NCBI GenBank assembly: GCA_963811885.1
Contig: CAWETB010000002.1
Location: forward strand, 434,001 to 498,000
DNA from: Gaiellasilicea sp963811885
GTDB taxonomy: Bacteria; Actinomycetota; Thermoleophilia; Gaiellales; Gaiellaceae
DNA length: 64,000 bases
Direction of reading: 5' to 3'
Shown here one piece after another: positions 7,588 through 18,405 of this stretch. Position numbers and translations under genes: made by a program. Within the stretch, counting starts at the first letter, position 1; every line of letters begins with the position of its first letter. Below the pieces are notes generated by a model that saw only the letters and a program-made list of their open reading frames with translations, searched no databases and was not told where the DNA came from.

Positions 7588-8150
7588 GGATCCTGATCGC
7601 CGAGGACGAGACGATCATCCGGATGGACCTGCGTGCGCTGCTCGAGGCCGCGGGCTTCGAGATCTGCGCCGAGGCGCGCGACGGCGAGGAGGCGGTCGAG
7701 CTCGCGCGCGCAGAGGAGCCCGATCTCGCCGTGCTCGACGTGAAGATGCCGCGGCTCGACGGGATCGAGGCGGCGAAGCGGATCCTCGAGGAGCGGCCGA
7801 TCCCGATCGTGATGGTCACGGCCTACGGCGAGCGGGAGCTCGTTGCCCGCGCGGTCGAGGCGGGCGTGTTCGGCTACCTGGTGAAGCCGTTCCGCGAGAC
7901 CGATCTGTTGCCCGCGATCGAGACCGCCCGCGCCCGCCACGAGGAGCTGACGGCGCTGCGGGAGGAGGCGGAGTCGCTCGCGGACGCGCTCGCCGCCCGC
8001 AAGGCGATCGAGCGCGCCAAGGGGTTGCTGATGACGAAGGAGGGCCTGTCCGAGCAGGACGCGTTCGCGCGCCTGCGCAAGGCGAGCCAGGTCTCGGGCA
8101 AGCCGCTGAAGGTGGTCGCCGAGGCCGTCGTCGCGACGCTCGACGCATGA
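7584..8150 (+). CDS. ANTAR-domain response regulator, PdtaR-like antiterminator (188 aa)
   Basis: The receiver domain has the acidic pair ED at residues 7-8, phosphoacceptor Asp52 in VLDVKMP, a conserved threonine in VTAY and lysine in LVKPF. A coiled linker follows, then a C-terminal ANTAR RNA-binding domain (AARKAIERAKGLLM, then LSEQDAFARLRKAS). ANTAR proteins bind paired hexaloop hairpins in nascent RNA and block terminators. ATGA overlap with the kinase gene implies coupled synthesis and cognate phosphorylation. A candidate RNA target lies in this window at 1516-1582. Confidence 0.92.
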   Translation: MRILIAEDETIIRMDLRALLEAAGFEICAEARDGEEAVELARAEEPDLAVLDVKMPRLDGIEAAKRILEERPIPIVMVTAYGERELVARAVEAGVFGYLVKPFRETDLLPAIETARARHEELTALREEAESLADALAARKAIERAKGLLMTKEGLSEQDAFARLRKASQVSGKPLKVVAEAVVATLDA

Positions 8151-8545
8151 GCGAGCACCCGAACGCGACTCGGGCACGTGAGGGTTTCGAGCGGTTCGTC
8201 CAGGGTGACGTGCCCGCTCTGCTCGACCTCTTCGCCGACGATGCGGTCTGGCACGTCCCCGGTTCGATGGCGCTCAGCGGGACGCACACTGGCCGGGATG
8301 CGATCGTCGCGTTTCTGCGTGGAACGGCCGAGCTCACCGGCGGGACGTACCGCGTCGAGCTCCTCTGGACCGTGGCCGACGACGGCCACCTTGTCGCGGT
8401 GTACCGCGCCCGCGGATCGCGGCCGGACGGGCGAGAGCTCGATATCGAGCAGGCGCTCCTCGTCGAGCTCGAGGGCGGCCGCTGGAAGGTCGTGCGCGCA
8501 CAGCCGCTCGACCAGGCCGCGTTCGACGCGTTCTGGAACGACTAG
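8147..8545 (+). CDS. SnoaL/NTF2-like fold protein (132 aa)
   Basis: A small alpha+beta protein of the NTF2/ketosteroid-isomerase superfamily. The pattern is ARGFERFVQGDVPALLDLFADDAVW-like, with the usual helix then ADDAVWHVPG, TGRDAIVAFL and a C-terminal strand GGRWKVVRAQ. The start ATG overlaps the stop of the ANTAR gene by four bases, so it ends the three-gene operon. Members may be enzymes or ligand binders; the function here is unknown. Confidence 0.75.
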   Translation: MSEHPNATRAREGFERFVQGDVPALLDLFADDAVWHVPGSMALSGTHTGRDAIVAFLRGTAELTGGTYRVELLWTVADDGHLVAVYRARGSRPDGRELDIEQALLVELEGGRWKVVRAQPLDQAAFDAFWND

Positions 8546-8596
8546 TTCGACCGCGCCGCATGGCGGGCGTGCCCGAACCGTGCGACGCTTTCCGAT

Positions 8597-10247
8597 ATGC
8601 CCGGAGCTGATCTCCGCATGCTCGTCGAGGAGCAGGCCGCCCTGCGGCGTGTTGCGGTGACCGTCGCCACGGAGTCGACGGCCGAGCGCGTCTTCGACGT
8701 CGTCACCGAAGAGGTCGCTCGCCTCCTCGGCGCGGACGCCGCGAATCTCGTGTCCTTCGGGCCCCGTCCAGGGCAGGGTGTCATCGTCGGCAAGTGGAGC
8801 GAGCCGGGCGTCCAGATCCCGGGCGACGGCACGGTGGTCGTGATCGCCCGCGGCAGCGCCATCGACCGGGTCGCACGGACGGGCGCGCCCGCGCGGCTGG
8901 CGACCGACGATCCCGGCGTCCCTCCGGAGCTCCACGAGCGGCTGGTCGCGCTCGGCGTGACGTCGCTCGTCGCGGCGCCGGTCGTCGTCTCCGGCGAGAT
9001 CTGGGGCGCTCTCGTCGTCTCCGTCACGCGCGATCTGCAGCTCGCGCCGAATACCGAGGAGCGCCTCGGCCAGTTCGCCGGGCTCGTCGCCGTCGCGATC
9101 GCGAACGCGCAGGCCCGCGAGGAGCTCGCGGCGCTCGCCGACGAGCAAGCCGCTCTCAGCCGCGTCGCCGTGGCGGTCGCGACCGAGGAGCAGCCGGAGG
9201 GGCTCTTCACGGTCGTTTCGGAGGAGATCGGCCGGCTGTTCGACGCCGACGCCGGCGCAATCGTGCGCTATGTCGAGGATCTGGACGCCGCGGTGATCGT
9301 CGGCGCCTGGCAACGGGTCGGGAAGATCGACCAGCCGCTCGGCGTGCGGCTTCCGTTCCAGGGCGGCGCGATCGCGCGCGTCGCGCAGACCGGCCGAACG
9401 GCCCGGATCGACCTGGACGCAGAGCCCGCCGCTGTTCGCGAGCGCATGCTCGCCGCCAAGGTGAGCTCGGGAGTGGCCGCGCCGATCGTGGTGTCGGGGC
9501 GGCTCTGGGGTGCCACCTCGCTCTCGAAGCGGCGGCGGCTCCTTTCCAGCCGGCATCGAGGAGCGTCTCGAGAAGTTCACGAGCCTCGTCGCCGTCGCGC
9601 TCGCGAACGCCGAGGCCCGTGAGGAGCTGACGGCGTCGCGCGCGCGCATCGTTCAGGCCGGCGACGCCGAGCGGCGCCGGCTCGAGCGCAACCTCCACGA
9701 CGGCGCTCAGCAGCGTCTCGTCACACTCGCGCTCCACCTTCGCATCGCCGAGTCACGGCTGGCCGACGACACCGCGGCGGCTGCGGAGCTGATCGCGGAG
9801 GCGTGCGACGAGCTTGCGCTCGCCCTCGAGGAGCTCCGTGAGCTCGCCCGCGGGATCCATCCGGCGATCCTCACCGATCACGGTCTCACGCCGGCCGTGG
9901 AGGCGCTCTCCGCGCGCGCGCCGCTGCCGGTGGAGGTGAACGGCCTGCCGTCCGCGCGGCTTGCCGAGCCGATCGAGGCCGCCGCGTTCTACGTCGTGTC
10001 GGAGTCGCTCACCAACATCGCCAAGTACGCGTCGGCGAGCCTGGCGCGGGTCGACCTCGCTCGTGACGACGGGGTGCTCGTCGTCGAGGTCTCCGACGAC
10101 GGCATCGGCGGCGCGGACGCCGACAAGGGATCCGGTCTGCGGGGGTTGTCGGACCGGGTCGAGGCGCTCGGAGGGCGGTTCCGTGTCTCGAGCGAGCAGG
10201 GCCGAGGCACGACGGTGCGGGCCGAGCTGCCGCTGCGGCCGGCCTAG
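8597..10247 (+). CDS. tandem-GAF histidine kinase, NarL/DevS-like (549 aa, one frameshift)
   Basis: Two GAF domains (about residues 20-170 and 195-345) are followed by a HisKA_3 motif (RRRLERNLHDGAQQRLV) and a HATPase domain (SLTNIAKYASAS, SDDGIGGAD, GSGLRGLSDR). An extra A near 9527 breaks the frame; the second frame continues SGGGSFPAGIEERLEKF. The corrected length is 549 aa with no membrane span, so it is cytoplasmic. HisKA_3 kinases normally act on LuxR/NarL-type regulators, but none is adjacent, making it an orphan. Its stop shares a CTAG tetranucleotide with the convergent gene. Confidence 0.88.
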
Positions 10248-11290
10248 TTCTGCTCGAGCAGGCGCGTCTCGACCTGGCGGCGCCGAAGCCGCAGGGCGAG
10301 CCAGACGAGTACGCCGAGCACGATGAACGGGCCGGCGACGACGAGCGTGTAGAGGACGGCGATCGCCTCCCAGGCAAGCACGTCCTTGATCCCGTCCAGG
10401 CGGCTCCCGCCGACCGGAACCGCCTCGATCTCCTCGGTCGTGAGGGTGACGTTGACGGTCGAGGTCGCGGCTTCGGCGCGCGTGCTCCGCAGCGACTCGC
10501 GGAGGCCGGTCAGCTTCAGCCGGGCCGCGTTCAGCCGGGACTGGAGCACGACGCGGTTCTCGTTCGAGAGGGTCGCGCTCTCCAGCTGCGTCAGGATCTG
10601 CGCGATCCTGCGCTGGGTCTGCTCGATCTGGGTCTGGAGGCTGTCCGCCTGCTGCTGCAGATCCTGGATCCCGTAGCGCTGGCCGACGATCGTCCCGAGC
10701 TGCGACAGCTCGGCGAGCGCGTCCTCGACCTGCGCCGTCGGGATGCGCAGCGTGATCTGGGCGGTGCCCACGCCCGCCGACGGAGCGTCGTACTGGAGCG
10801 AGGCGACGGTGCCGCCGTGGTCGTGTGCGATCTGCTGTGCCTGCTTGGTCGCGTCCGAGAGCGCGTCGACGTCGTCGACGCGGAGGCCGAGCTCCGCCTC
10901 GAAGCGCTGGAGCTGGCCGGGCGCCGGTGCGATCGTCGAGCCGGTCGCCGCATCCTTCGCGACGGGTGCGACGGAGCGCGTCGCCGGCGGAGCTGCGGCC
11001 TCGGACGGAGCGGTCGCAGCGGAGAAGGTCTGCAGCTCGGCTGCCGAGCCGGCGGATGTCGCCCGGTTGCCGTCGCGCGAGAGCCCGATCACGCCCGCCG
11101 CGACGAGCGCGACGACGACCGTCGCCGGGACGGCGAGCACGAGCCGCCGCCAGCCCCACGTGAACCGAAGCCGGTCGAGAAAGGGCTCGCGAACGGGCTC
11201 CTGGACGCTCAGCGCGCGGACGCGCTCGCGCAGTGCGGACGGCGCCTCCGGCTTCGTGGCGCGGATCTCGTGCAACAGCGTCTCAGACAT
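10244..11290 (-). CDS. DUF4349 membrane protein, candidate anti-sigma partner (348 aa)
   Basis: The order is a short cytoplasmic N-terminus, a transmembrane segment at about 49-69 (LVLAVPATVVVALVAAGVIGL), and a long extracytoplasmic DUF4349 region. That region has ITLRIPTAQVEDALAELS and a coiled coil (LQQQADSLQTQIEQTQRRIA). A C-terminal membrane helix near 310-333 ends in basic residues. Its start overlaps the end of the ECF sigma gene by 8 bases, the usual place for an anti-sigma factor. The N-terminal 45 residues could bind the sigma factor, but no ZAS motif is seen, so the anti-sigma role is inference. Confidence 0.75.
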   Translation of the reverse strand: MSETLLHEIRATKPEAPSALRERVRALSVQEPVREPFLDRLRFTWGWRRLVLAVPATVVVALVAAGVIGLSRDGNRATSAGSAAELQTFSAATAPSEAAAPPATRSVAPVAKDAATGSTIAPAPGQLQRFEAELGLRVDDVDALSDATKQAQQIAHDHGGTVASLQYDAPSAGVGTAQITLRIPTAQVEDALAELSQLGTIVGQRYGIQDLQQQADSLQTQIEQTQRRIAQILTQLESATLSNENRVVLQSRLNAARLKLTGLRESLRSTRAEAATSTVNVTLTTEEIEAVPVGGSRLDGIKDVLAWEAIAVLYTLVVAGPFIVLGVLVWLALRLRRRQVETRLLEQN

Positions 11291-11802
11291 GGATGCTCAC
11301 CTTCTCCTCGAGCTTCTTCAGGGCTCTCGACAGCCGCGTCGAGACCGCGGTGGGGCTGATCCCGAGCACGCGCGCCGCGTCCTCGTTGTCCAGTTCGAGC
11401 AGGACGCGTAGCGCGATCACCTCGCGCTCGGCGGCGCTGAGCTCGCGCAGCGCGGATTCGAGCTCGGGCGAGAGGCCCTCGAGGAAGCCGGCGTCGAGCC
11501 GATCCGGCACCGCCGCCCGCTCCTCGCGCCGGTGGCGGCGCTCCTCCGCCCGGAACCAGTCCAGCGCAGTCGTGCGGGCGATCTGGCAGAGCCAGGTGCG
11601 CGCGCTGCCGCGACTCGCGTCGAACCGGCGCCAGTGCTTGAGCGCCTTCTCGAACGTGTCGGCGGTCAAGATCCTCGGCGAGCGAGCGGTCGCGGGTCAG
11701 GTAGACGAGATAGGCGTACACGTCGTCGAGATGCTCCTCTGCGGTCGCGGCAAAGGACGCCGACCAGGCCGGTTGCCTGCGGGGAAGCGTCATCGCCTGC
11801 AC
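11283..11802 (-). CDS. ECF-type RNA polymerase sigma factor (172 aa, one frameshift)
   Basis: Region 2 reads EEHLDDVYAYLVYLTRDRSLAEDL, then an extra T near 11670 shifts the frame. The remainder reads TADTFEKALKHWRRFD and TWLCQIARTTALDWFR. Region 4 is LRELSAAEREVIALRVLLEL and ISPTAVSTRLSRALKKLEE. The corrected length of 172 aa is normal for ECF factors. It overlaps the DUF4349 gene, its probable regulator. A GGAACC lies about 60 bases upstream on the minus strand and resembles an ECF -35 element, which would fit autoregulation, but I find no certain -10. Start at 11802 or 11793. Confidence 0.88.
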
Positions 11803-11870
11803 ACCGTGTCTACGCCGCCGGACGGCGATCCGTCACCGGGCTCGAATTTCGCGACGGCATGGTTCCGTTG

Positions 11871-11876
11871 TAGCCT
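11871..11876 (+). promoter_or_regulatory. putative -10 box TAGCCT of the flavin oxidoreductase gene
   Basis: TAGCCT lies 8 bases before GTG 11885 in a gene with no Shine-Dalgarno. The arrangement matches the other near-leaderless starts of this window. Confidence 0.35.
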
Positions 11877-11884
11877 CGGCGGGC

Positions 11885-13074
11885 GTGGAGCGCTTCCCCG
11901 TGGCGGTGATTGGTGCGGGCCAGGCAGGGCTCGCCGTCAGTCACGAGCTGACCGAGCTCGGGATCGAGCACGTCGTGCTCGAGCGCGGCCGGGTGGGACA
12001 GACCTGGCGTGACCGTTGGGACAGCTTCTGCCTCGTCACGCCCAACTGGAGCGTCCAGCTGCCTGGCGGGGGATACGACGGGCCGGAGCCGGACGGGTTC
12101 ATGCCGCGCGACGAGATCGTCGCGCACCTCGAGCGATACGCCGCCGACGCGCCTGTACGCGAAGGCGTCGAGGTCGACGGCGTCGAGGTCGGCGATGGTT
12201 TCGTGCTGCGGACCTCGGCCGGCGACCTGGCCGGCGACGCGCTGGTCGTCGCGACAGGCACGTACCGTCGTCCACATCTGCCGCCGGCCGCCGAGACGCT
12301 GCCGGCGGGCCTCGTGCGGCTGACGGTGGACGACTACCGGTCTCCTGCGGGTCTCCCGGATGGGGCCGTGCTCGTCGTCGGCAGCGGCCAGACGGGCTGC
12401 CAGCTCGCCGAGGAGCTGCACAACGCAGGCCGGGAGGTCGTGCTCTCGTGCGGTCGCGCACCGTGGTTGCCGCGGCGGCCGGGAGGTCGCGACCTGGTCT
12501 GGTGGCTGCACGAGTCGGGCTTCCTCGACGCGACGGTCGACACGCTGCCCGGCCCGGAGGCGCGCCTGTTCGCGAATGTCCTGGCGACGGGCCGCGACGG
12601 CGGCCACGACCTCCATCTCCGGGTCCTCCGCGACCGCGGCGTCACGCTTGCGGGACGCTTCGTCGGAACGGAGGGCGGGCAGGCCCAGTTCGCCGACGAC
12701 CTCGGTGACAGCGTCGCCTGGGGCGACGACCGCTACCGCCAGCTCGCCGGCCTGTTCGCGGAGCTCGCGCGTGATCGCGGTCTCGAGCCGCCGCTGCAGG
12801 AGCCGGAGCCGTTCGACGCGTCGTCGCCGGCGAGTGTCGAGCTCGACCGTCTCGGCGCCGTCGTCTTCACGTCGGGATTCCGGCCCGACTATGCGTCCTG
12901 GCTGCCCGCGCAGGCGTTCGACGCGCTCGGCTTCCCGTTGCATCGCGACGGCGAGAGCACGGTCGTACCCGGTCTCTACTTCCTCGGCACGCACTTCCTG
13001 CGCAAGCGCAAGTCGTCGCTCCTGATCGGCGTCGGCGAGGATGCGGCGATCGTCGCGCGGCGGATCGCGGCCGG

Positions 13075-13078
<4 letters not shown>
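11885..13078 (+). CDS. FAD-dependent oxidoreductase, CzcO/class B monooxygenase-like (397 aa)
   Basis: The N-terminal dinucleotide-binding motif VIGAGQAGLAVS (FAD) is followed by ERGRVGQTWRDRWDSF and LVTPNW, both characteristic of flavin-containing monooxygenase-like proteins. The central ATGTYRRP motif and a second GSGQTGCQLAEEL (NADPH site) complete the fold. The C-terminal FLGTHFLRKRKSSLLIGVGEDA is well kept. The substrate is unknown; relatives oxidise sulfur or nitrogen compounds or act in siderophore pathways. No partner genes are adjacent. Its TAG stop shares CTAG with the stop of the convergent ABC-F gene. Confidence 0.85.
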
Positions 13079-14916
<1,838 letters not shown>

Positions 14917-14957
14917 TCCCCAAGAGTAGGCGTCGAGCGGCCGATGCCCAGGGAACA

Positions 14958-16811
14958 ATGGCGCCGATGGGTGCGCTCCGGACGCTTCGCGGCAGGATCC
15001 TCGCCGCCAGCCTCGTACTCGCGCTGCTGATCGGGATCGCGTTCGTCGTCCTGATCGTGGCCGTGCGCGATACGCGGGACGCAGCCCGGGTCGCGGAGCA
15101 GTCGGAACGGGTCGCCGCGTCGGCGAACCTGCTCGAGCGGCTGCTCCTCGACCTCGAGAGCGGCCAGCGCGCGTACGTGATCACGGGCCGCCGCTCCTTC
15201 CTCGAGCCCTGGGAAGCGGCGCTGCGCCGCTATCCGCGTGCGGCCGAGGAGCTGCGGGCGCTCGCCGTCGACGCGGGCCAGCGGCGGCGGGTCGACCAGA
15301 TCCGGTCGGAGATGGACGCGTACGTGAAGAACTGGTCGCGGCGCGTCGTCGCCGCCGTCGCCGTCGACCGCGTCGACGCAGCCCGGCTCGTGGCGACGGG
15401 AGAGGGACGACGCCGTGTCGACCGGTTGCGGGGCGAGTTCGACGCGTTCGTGGACCGGCAGCGCGCGCTCACGCTCGAGCGCAGCGACAGCGCCGATCGC
15501 AGCGAGCGCCGCGCCATCGTGCTCGGCCTCGGCGGCCTCACGGCGTCGGCGTTGCTCGTCTTCATCTTCGCGCGGTACCTCGTCCGCTCGACGATCGAGC
15601 CGGTCGAGGACGTCGCCCGCGCGGCGCGGCGGCTGCGGGAGGGCGACCGGACCGCCCGGGCCGAGGAGCGCGCCGGGACCGACGAGGCGTCGGCGCTGAC
15701 GCGGGACTTCAACGCGATGGCCGAGACGCTCGCGACGAGTCTCGAGGAGGTCGGACGGCAGCGATCGGAGCTTCAGGCGGTGCTCGACTCCGCGGTCGAG
15801 GGGATCGCGATGACCGACCACGAGGGCACGCTCGTCTTCACGAACGAGCGCATGGACGCGTTCTGGCGTGAGCTCGGGATGACGAGCGGCGGCACGATCT
15901 GGGATCGGCTCGTCCGCCTCGCCCAGCTGACGCCCGACGCCGAGTCCTACGGCCCGGCCTTCACCGCGCTCGCGGCCGACCCGGAGGCGGTGCTGGAGGA
16001 CGACTTCGACGTTCCGTCGCTGCTGCGGTCGTTCCGCGGCTACACGGCGGCCGTTCGCGGCCCCGACGGCTCCGTGATCGGGCGACTCTTCGCACTCCGC
16101 GAGACGACGCGCGAGCGAGCGGCCGAGCAGGCGAAGGAGCAGTTCCTTGCCACGGTCTCGCACGAGCTGCGGACGCCGCTGACGAGCATCCTCGGCTTCA
16201 CCGAGCTCGTCCGCGACGGCGGCGCGGGAGAGGTGACGCAGGAGCAGCGCCGCTTCCTCGACATCGTCGGCCGGAACGGACGCCACCTGCAGGCGCTCGT
16301 CGACGACCTCCTGCTGATCGGCCGGGCGGGGGAGGGGCGGCTCGAGCTGGAGACGGCGGACGTCGACTTCACCGACCTCGCGCGGCGTGTGCTCGAGGAG
16401 GCCGAGACCGACGCGGCGGAGAAGCGTGTGGCGCTCGACCTGGAGACCGCGGACAGCGTCGTCCTCGATGGAGATGCGCGCCGGCTGACGCAGCTGCTGC
16501 ACAACCTGATCGGGAACGCGATCAAGTTCACGCCGAGCGGCGGGCGCGTCGCGGTTCGTGTCAGCTCCACGGACGGCACCGCGAGGCTCGAGGTCGAGGA
16601 CTCCGGCCCCGGCATCGCCGAGGGCGACCAGGAGCATCTCTTCGAGCGCTTCTACCGGGCGGCGACCGCCACCGGGGCGCGGATTCCGGGCACCGGTCTC
16701 GGCCTCGCGATCGTCAAGGCGATCGTCGACGCCCACGGCGGCTCGATCTCCGTCCGCAGCTCGGCCGGCGGGACGACGTTCACGATCGAGCTCCCCGGCG
16801 TCGAGGTCTAG
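14958..16811 (+). CDS. membrane sensor histidine kinase with CHASE3-like, HAMP and PAS domains (617 aa)
   Basis: There is one transmembrane helix at about residues 14-35. A helical extracytoplasmic domain of CHASE3 type follows (DLESGQRAYVITGRRSFLEPW), then a second transmembrane helix near 190-210 and a HAMP segment. A PAS domain (SAVEGIAMTDHEGTLVFTN) precedes a HisKA box (FLATVSHELRTPLTSILGF) and a HATPase domain (LIGNAIKFTPSGG, VEDSGPGI, GTGLGLAIVKAIVDAHGG). It is complete and in one frame. Its likely partner is the OmpR-type regulator encoded tail-to-tail and sharing the CTAG at 16808-16811. Start ATG 14958 or 14967. Confidence 0.93.
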   Translation: MAPMGALRTLRGRILAASLVLALLIGIAFVVLIVAVRDTRDAARVAEQSERVAASANLLERLLLDLESGQRAYVITGRRSFLEPWEAALRRYPRAAEELRALAVDAGQRRRVDQIRSEMDAYVKNWSRRVVAAVAVDRVDAARLVATGEGRRRVDRLRGEFDAFVDRQRALTLERSDSADRSERRAIVLGLGGLTASALLVFIFARYLVRSTIEPVEDVARAARRLREGDRTARAEERAGTDEASALTRDFNAMAETLATSLEEVGRQRSELQAVLDSAVEGIAMTDHEGTLVFTNERMDAFWRELGMTSGGTIWDRLVRLAQLTPDAESYGPAFTALAADPEAVLEDDFDVPSLLRSFRGYTAAVRGPDGSVIGRLFALRETTRERAAEQAKEQFLATVSHELRTPLTSILGFTELVRDGGAGEVTQEQRRFLDIVGRNGRHLQALVDDLLLIGRAGEGRLELETADVDFTDLARRVLEEAETDAAEKRVALDLETADSVVLDGDARRLTQLLHNLIGNAIKFTPSGGRVAVRVSSTDGTARLEVEDSGPGIAEGDQEHLFERFYRAATATGARIPGTGLGLAIVKAIVDAHGGSISVRSSAGGTTFTIELPGVEV

Positions 16812-17497
16812 CGGGCAGCGCGGTAGCGGTAGCCGAAGCCGCGCACCGTCTCGATCGGCGAGCCGCCGTCAGGGCGGAGCCCGAGCTTCCGGCGCACGTA
16901 GCCGACGTAGAGCTTCACCGATTCGCGCGCGTTGGTGGCCGCGTCGCCCCAGACGAGGTCGAGCAGCTGATCGGGTGAGAGCACCTGACCCGCATGCTCG
17001 GTCAGGACGGCGAGGAGCCGGAACTCGAGCGGCGTCAGCGTGACCTCGTCGCCGCCCGCGCGCACCGACCGGCGGGCGTGGTCGATCTCGAGCCAGCCGT
17101 CCGACCACGCCTCGCGGGCGGCGGCGGCGGGCGCCGCCCGGCGCAGCAGGGCCTCCACCCGCGCGATCAGCTCCTGGCGGCCGAACGGCTTGCCGACGTA
17201 GTCGTCGGCGCCGCCGCGCAGGCCGCGCACCTTCTCCAGCTCGCCGCTCTGCGCGGTCAGCATCAACACCGGCACGTCGCTGACCTCGCGGATCCGCTCG
17301 AGCGTCGCCCACCCGTCGAGCTCGGGCATCGAGACGTCGAGGACGATCAGATCGGGAGCGCGGCGGAACAGCTCGCGCAGGCCCTCGCGTCCGTTCTCCG
17401 CCTGGCGGACGTCGTGCCCCGCCCGGCCGAGGAGCTCGGCCACGAGCGCGCGCATGTCCGGATCGTCGTCGACGACGAGGATCGATCGCTCGCTCAT
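16808..17497 (-). CDS. OmpR/PhoB-family response regulator (229 aa)
   Basis: The receiver domain has DDDPD near residue 11, phosphoacceptor aspartate in LIVLDVSMPELDG, LTAQ and VGKPFGRQELI. It is followed by a winged-helix DNA-binding domain (VTLTPLEFRLLAVLTEHAGQ, SVKLYVGYVRRKLG, ETVRGFGYRYR). It is convergent with the sensor kinase gene, an unusual order for a cognate pair. A TCTTACC sequence lies just upstream of its start, similar to repeats in front of the secretion operon at 17973. Start ATG 17497 with GAAAGG upstream. Confidence 0.93.
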   Translation of the reverse strand: MSERSILVVDDDPDMRALVAELLGRAGHDVRQAENGREGLRELFRRAPDLIVLDVSMPELDGWATLERIREVSDVPVLMLTAQSGELEKVRGLRGGADDYVGKPFGRQELIARVEALLRRAAPAAAAREAWSDGWLEIDHARRSVRAGGDEVTLTPLEFRLLAVLTEHAGQVLSPDQLLDLVWGDAATNARESVKLYVGYVRRKLGLRPDGGSPIETVRGFGYRYRAAR

Positions 17498-17556
17498 ACG
17501 CCTTTCTTACCCAAGCTGCACCACTTTCCCTCCGCGGCGCTGCGAGCGTGGGCGTC

Positions 17557-17886
17557 ATGCCGCACATTCTCATCGCCGACTCCAGCGAGGACGTCGCCCA
17601 GCTCGTCTCGGTCGCGCTCAGCTTGCGTGGCTTCGGGACCGAGATTCGCGTTCGCGGCGAGGAGCTGTTCCGACCGCCGGACGTGCTCGTCCTCGACGCG
17701 GGCCTGCGCGACGCCGCCGAGCTGGTCGACGAGTTGCGCGCACGGACTCCGCGGCTGCCGGTGGTCGCGACGGGGAGCCGATCGCTCGACGGAAAGCGGC
17801 CCCCGCTCGGCGCGCTCGCCTACCTCGTGCAGCCGTTCTCGCTCACCGACCTGGCCGCCGCTGTCCGCGCCGCCGCTCCTACCTGA
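17557..17886 (+). CDS. stand-alone degenerate receiver-domain protein (109 aa)
   Basis: A receiver-like fold (HILIADSSEDVAQLVSVAL) with a possible phosphoacceptor aspartate in VLVLDAGLRDAAEL, but the conserved lysine is replaced by glutamine (YLVQPFSLTDL) and the acidic pair is weak. No output domain is present. Phosphorylation may be lost, so it could act as an adaptor or a phosphate-independent switch. It lies between the OmpR regulator and the secretion operon. GTG 17548 is an alternative start. Confidence 0.65.
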   Translation: MPHILIADSSEDVAQLVSVALSLRGFGTEIRVRGEELFRPPDVLVLDAGLRDAAELVDELRARTPRLPVVATGSRSLDGKRPPLGALAYLVQPFSLTDLAAAVRAAAPT

Positions 17887-17917
17887 TTCCTACCCGACCA
17901 CCACCTTCGCTCCTACC
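17877..17917 (+). promoter_or_regulatory. three phased direct repeats TCCTACC
   Basis: TCCTACC occurs at 17877, 17888 and 17911, spacings of 11 and 23 bases (about one and two helical turns), upstream of the exported-protein gene at 17973. Direct repeats with 11-base phasing are typical of OmpR/PhoB-family binding sites, and such a regulator is encoded 400 bases away. Function inferred only. Confidence 0.35.
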
Positions 17918-17972
17918 TACCGCGCCGAAGCTCTTCTCAGCCCAAACGACACCCTCGAAAGGACACCACACC

Positions 17973-18347
17973 ATGCGGAAGACCAACCGGATTCGCCGTT
18001 TCGCCTTCACCGCAGCCCTGGCTGCGTTCCTGGCCTCCGGCGCCTACGCCTTCACGGCGAGCAACACGGTTCCCGGCACCCAGGTCGGCGCCGGATCGGG
18101 CACGATCTCCGGCTACACGGCGACGAACGTCCAGTACACGCTCGACCCGACCACGCCCACGAACGTGAACGCGGTCGCCTTCACGATCGCGCCGGTGACG
18201 ACGAGCGCCGTCAAGGTGCAGCTCGCGAGCGGCGGTTCCTGGTACTCGTGCACGAACACGGCCGGCGCCGTCTCGTGCGCGACGACCTCGCCTGTTCAGG
18301 CGACGGCCGCGGCAGCGACCCAGCTGACGGTGGTCGCAGCGCAGTAG
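17973..18347 (+). CDS. small exported protein with SipW-type signal peptide (124 aa)
   Basis: The basic N-terminus MRKTNRIRR, hydrophobic core FAFTAALAAFLASGAYA and cleavage-like AYAFTASNTV form a signal peptide. The mature part is small and rich in Thr, Ser and Val, with two cysteines (WYSCTNT, VSCATT) that could form a disulfide. It resembles TasA/camelysin-like or pilin-like substrates of SipW peptidases, and the next gene encodes such a peptidase. A strong hairpin separates the two genes, so this protein is probably made in excess. Start ATG 17973 with GAAAGGA upstream. The structural role is inferred. Confidence 0.7.
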   Translation: MRKTNRIRRFAFTAALAAFLASGAYAFTASNTVPGTQVGAGSGTISGYTATNVQYTLDPTTPTNVNAVAFTIAPVTTSAVKVQLASGGSWYSCTNTAGAVSCATTSPVQATAAAATQLTVVAAQ

Positions 18348-18357
18348 CTCCCCCACA

Positions 18358-18385
18358 GGGCGGGCCCACGACCCCGGGCCCGCCC
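18358..18385 (+). terminator. strong hairpin without T-run between exported-protein gene and signal peptidase
   Basis: A perfect 10-base-pair stem, GGGCGGGCCC/GGGCCCGCCC, with an 8-base loop begins 10 bases after the stop codon. There is no T-run, so it is more likely a stabilising or partially terminating 3' hairpin than a full terminator. Confidence 0.6.
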
Positions 18386-18405
18386 TGACCTTCATTTCCA
18401 CCACG

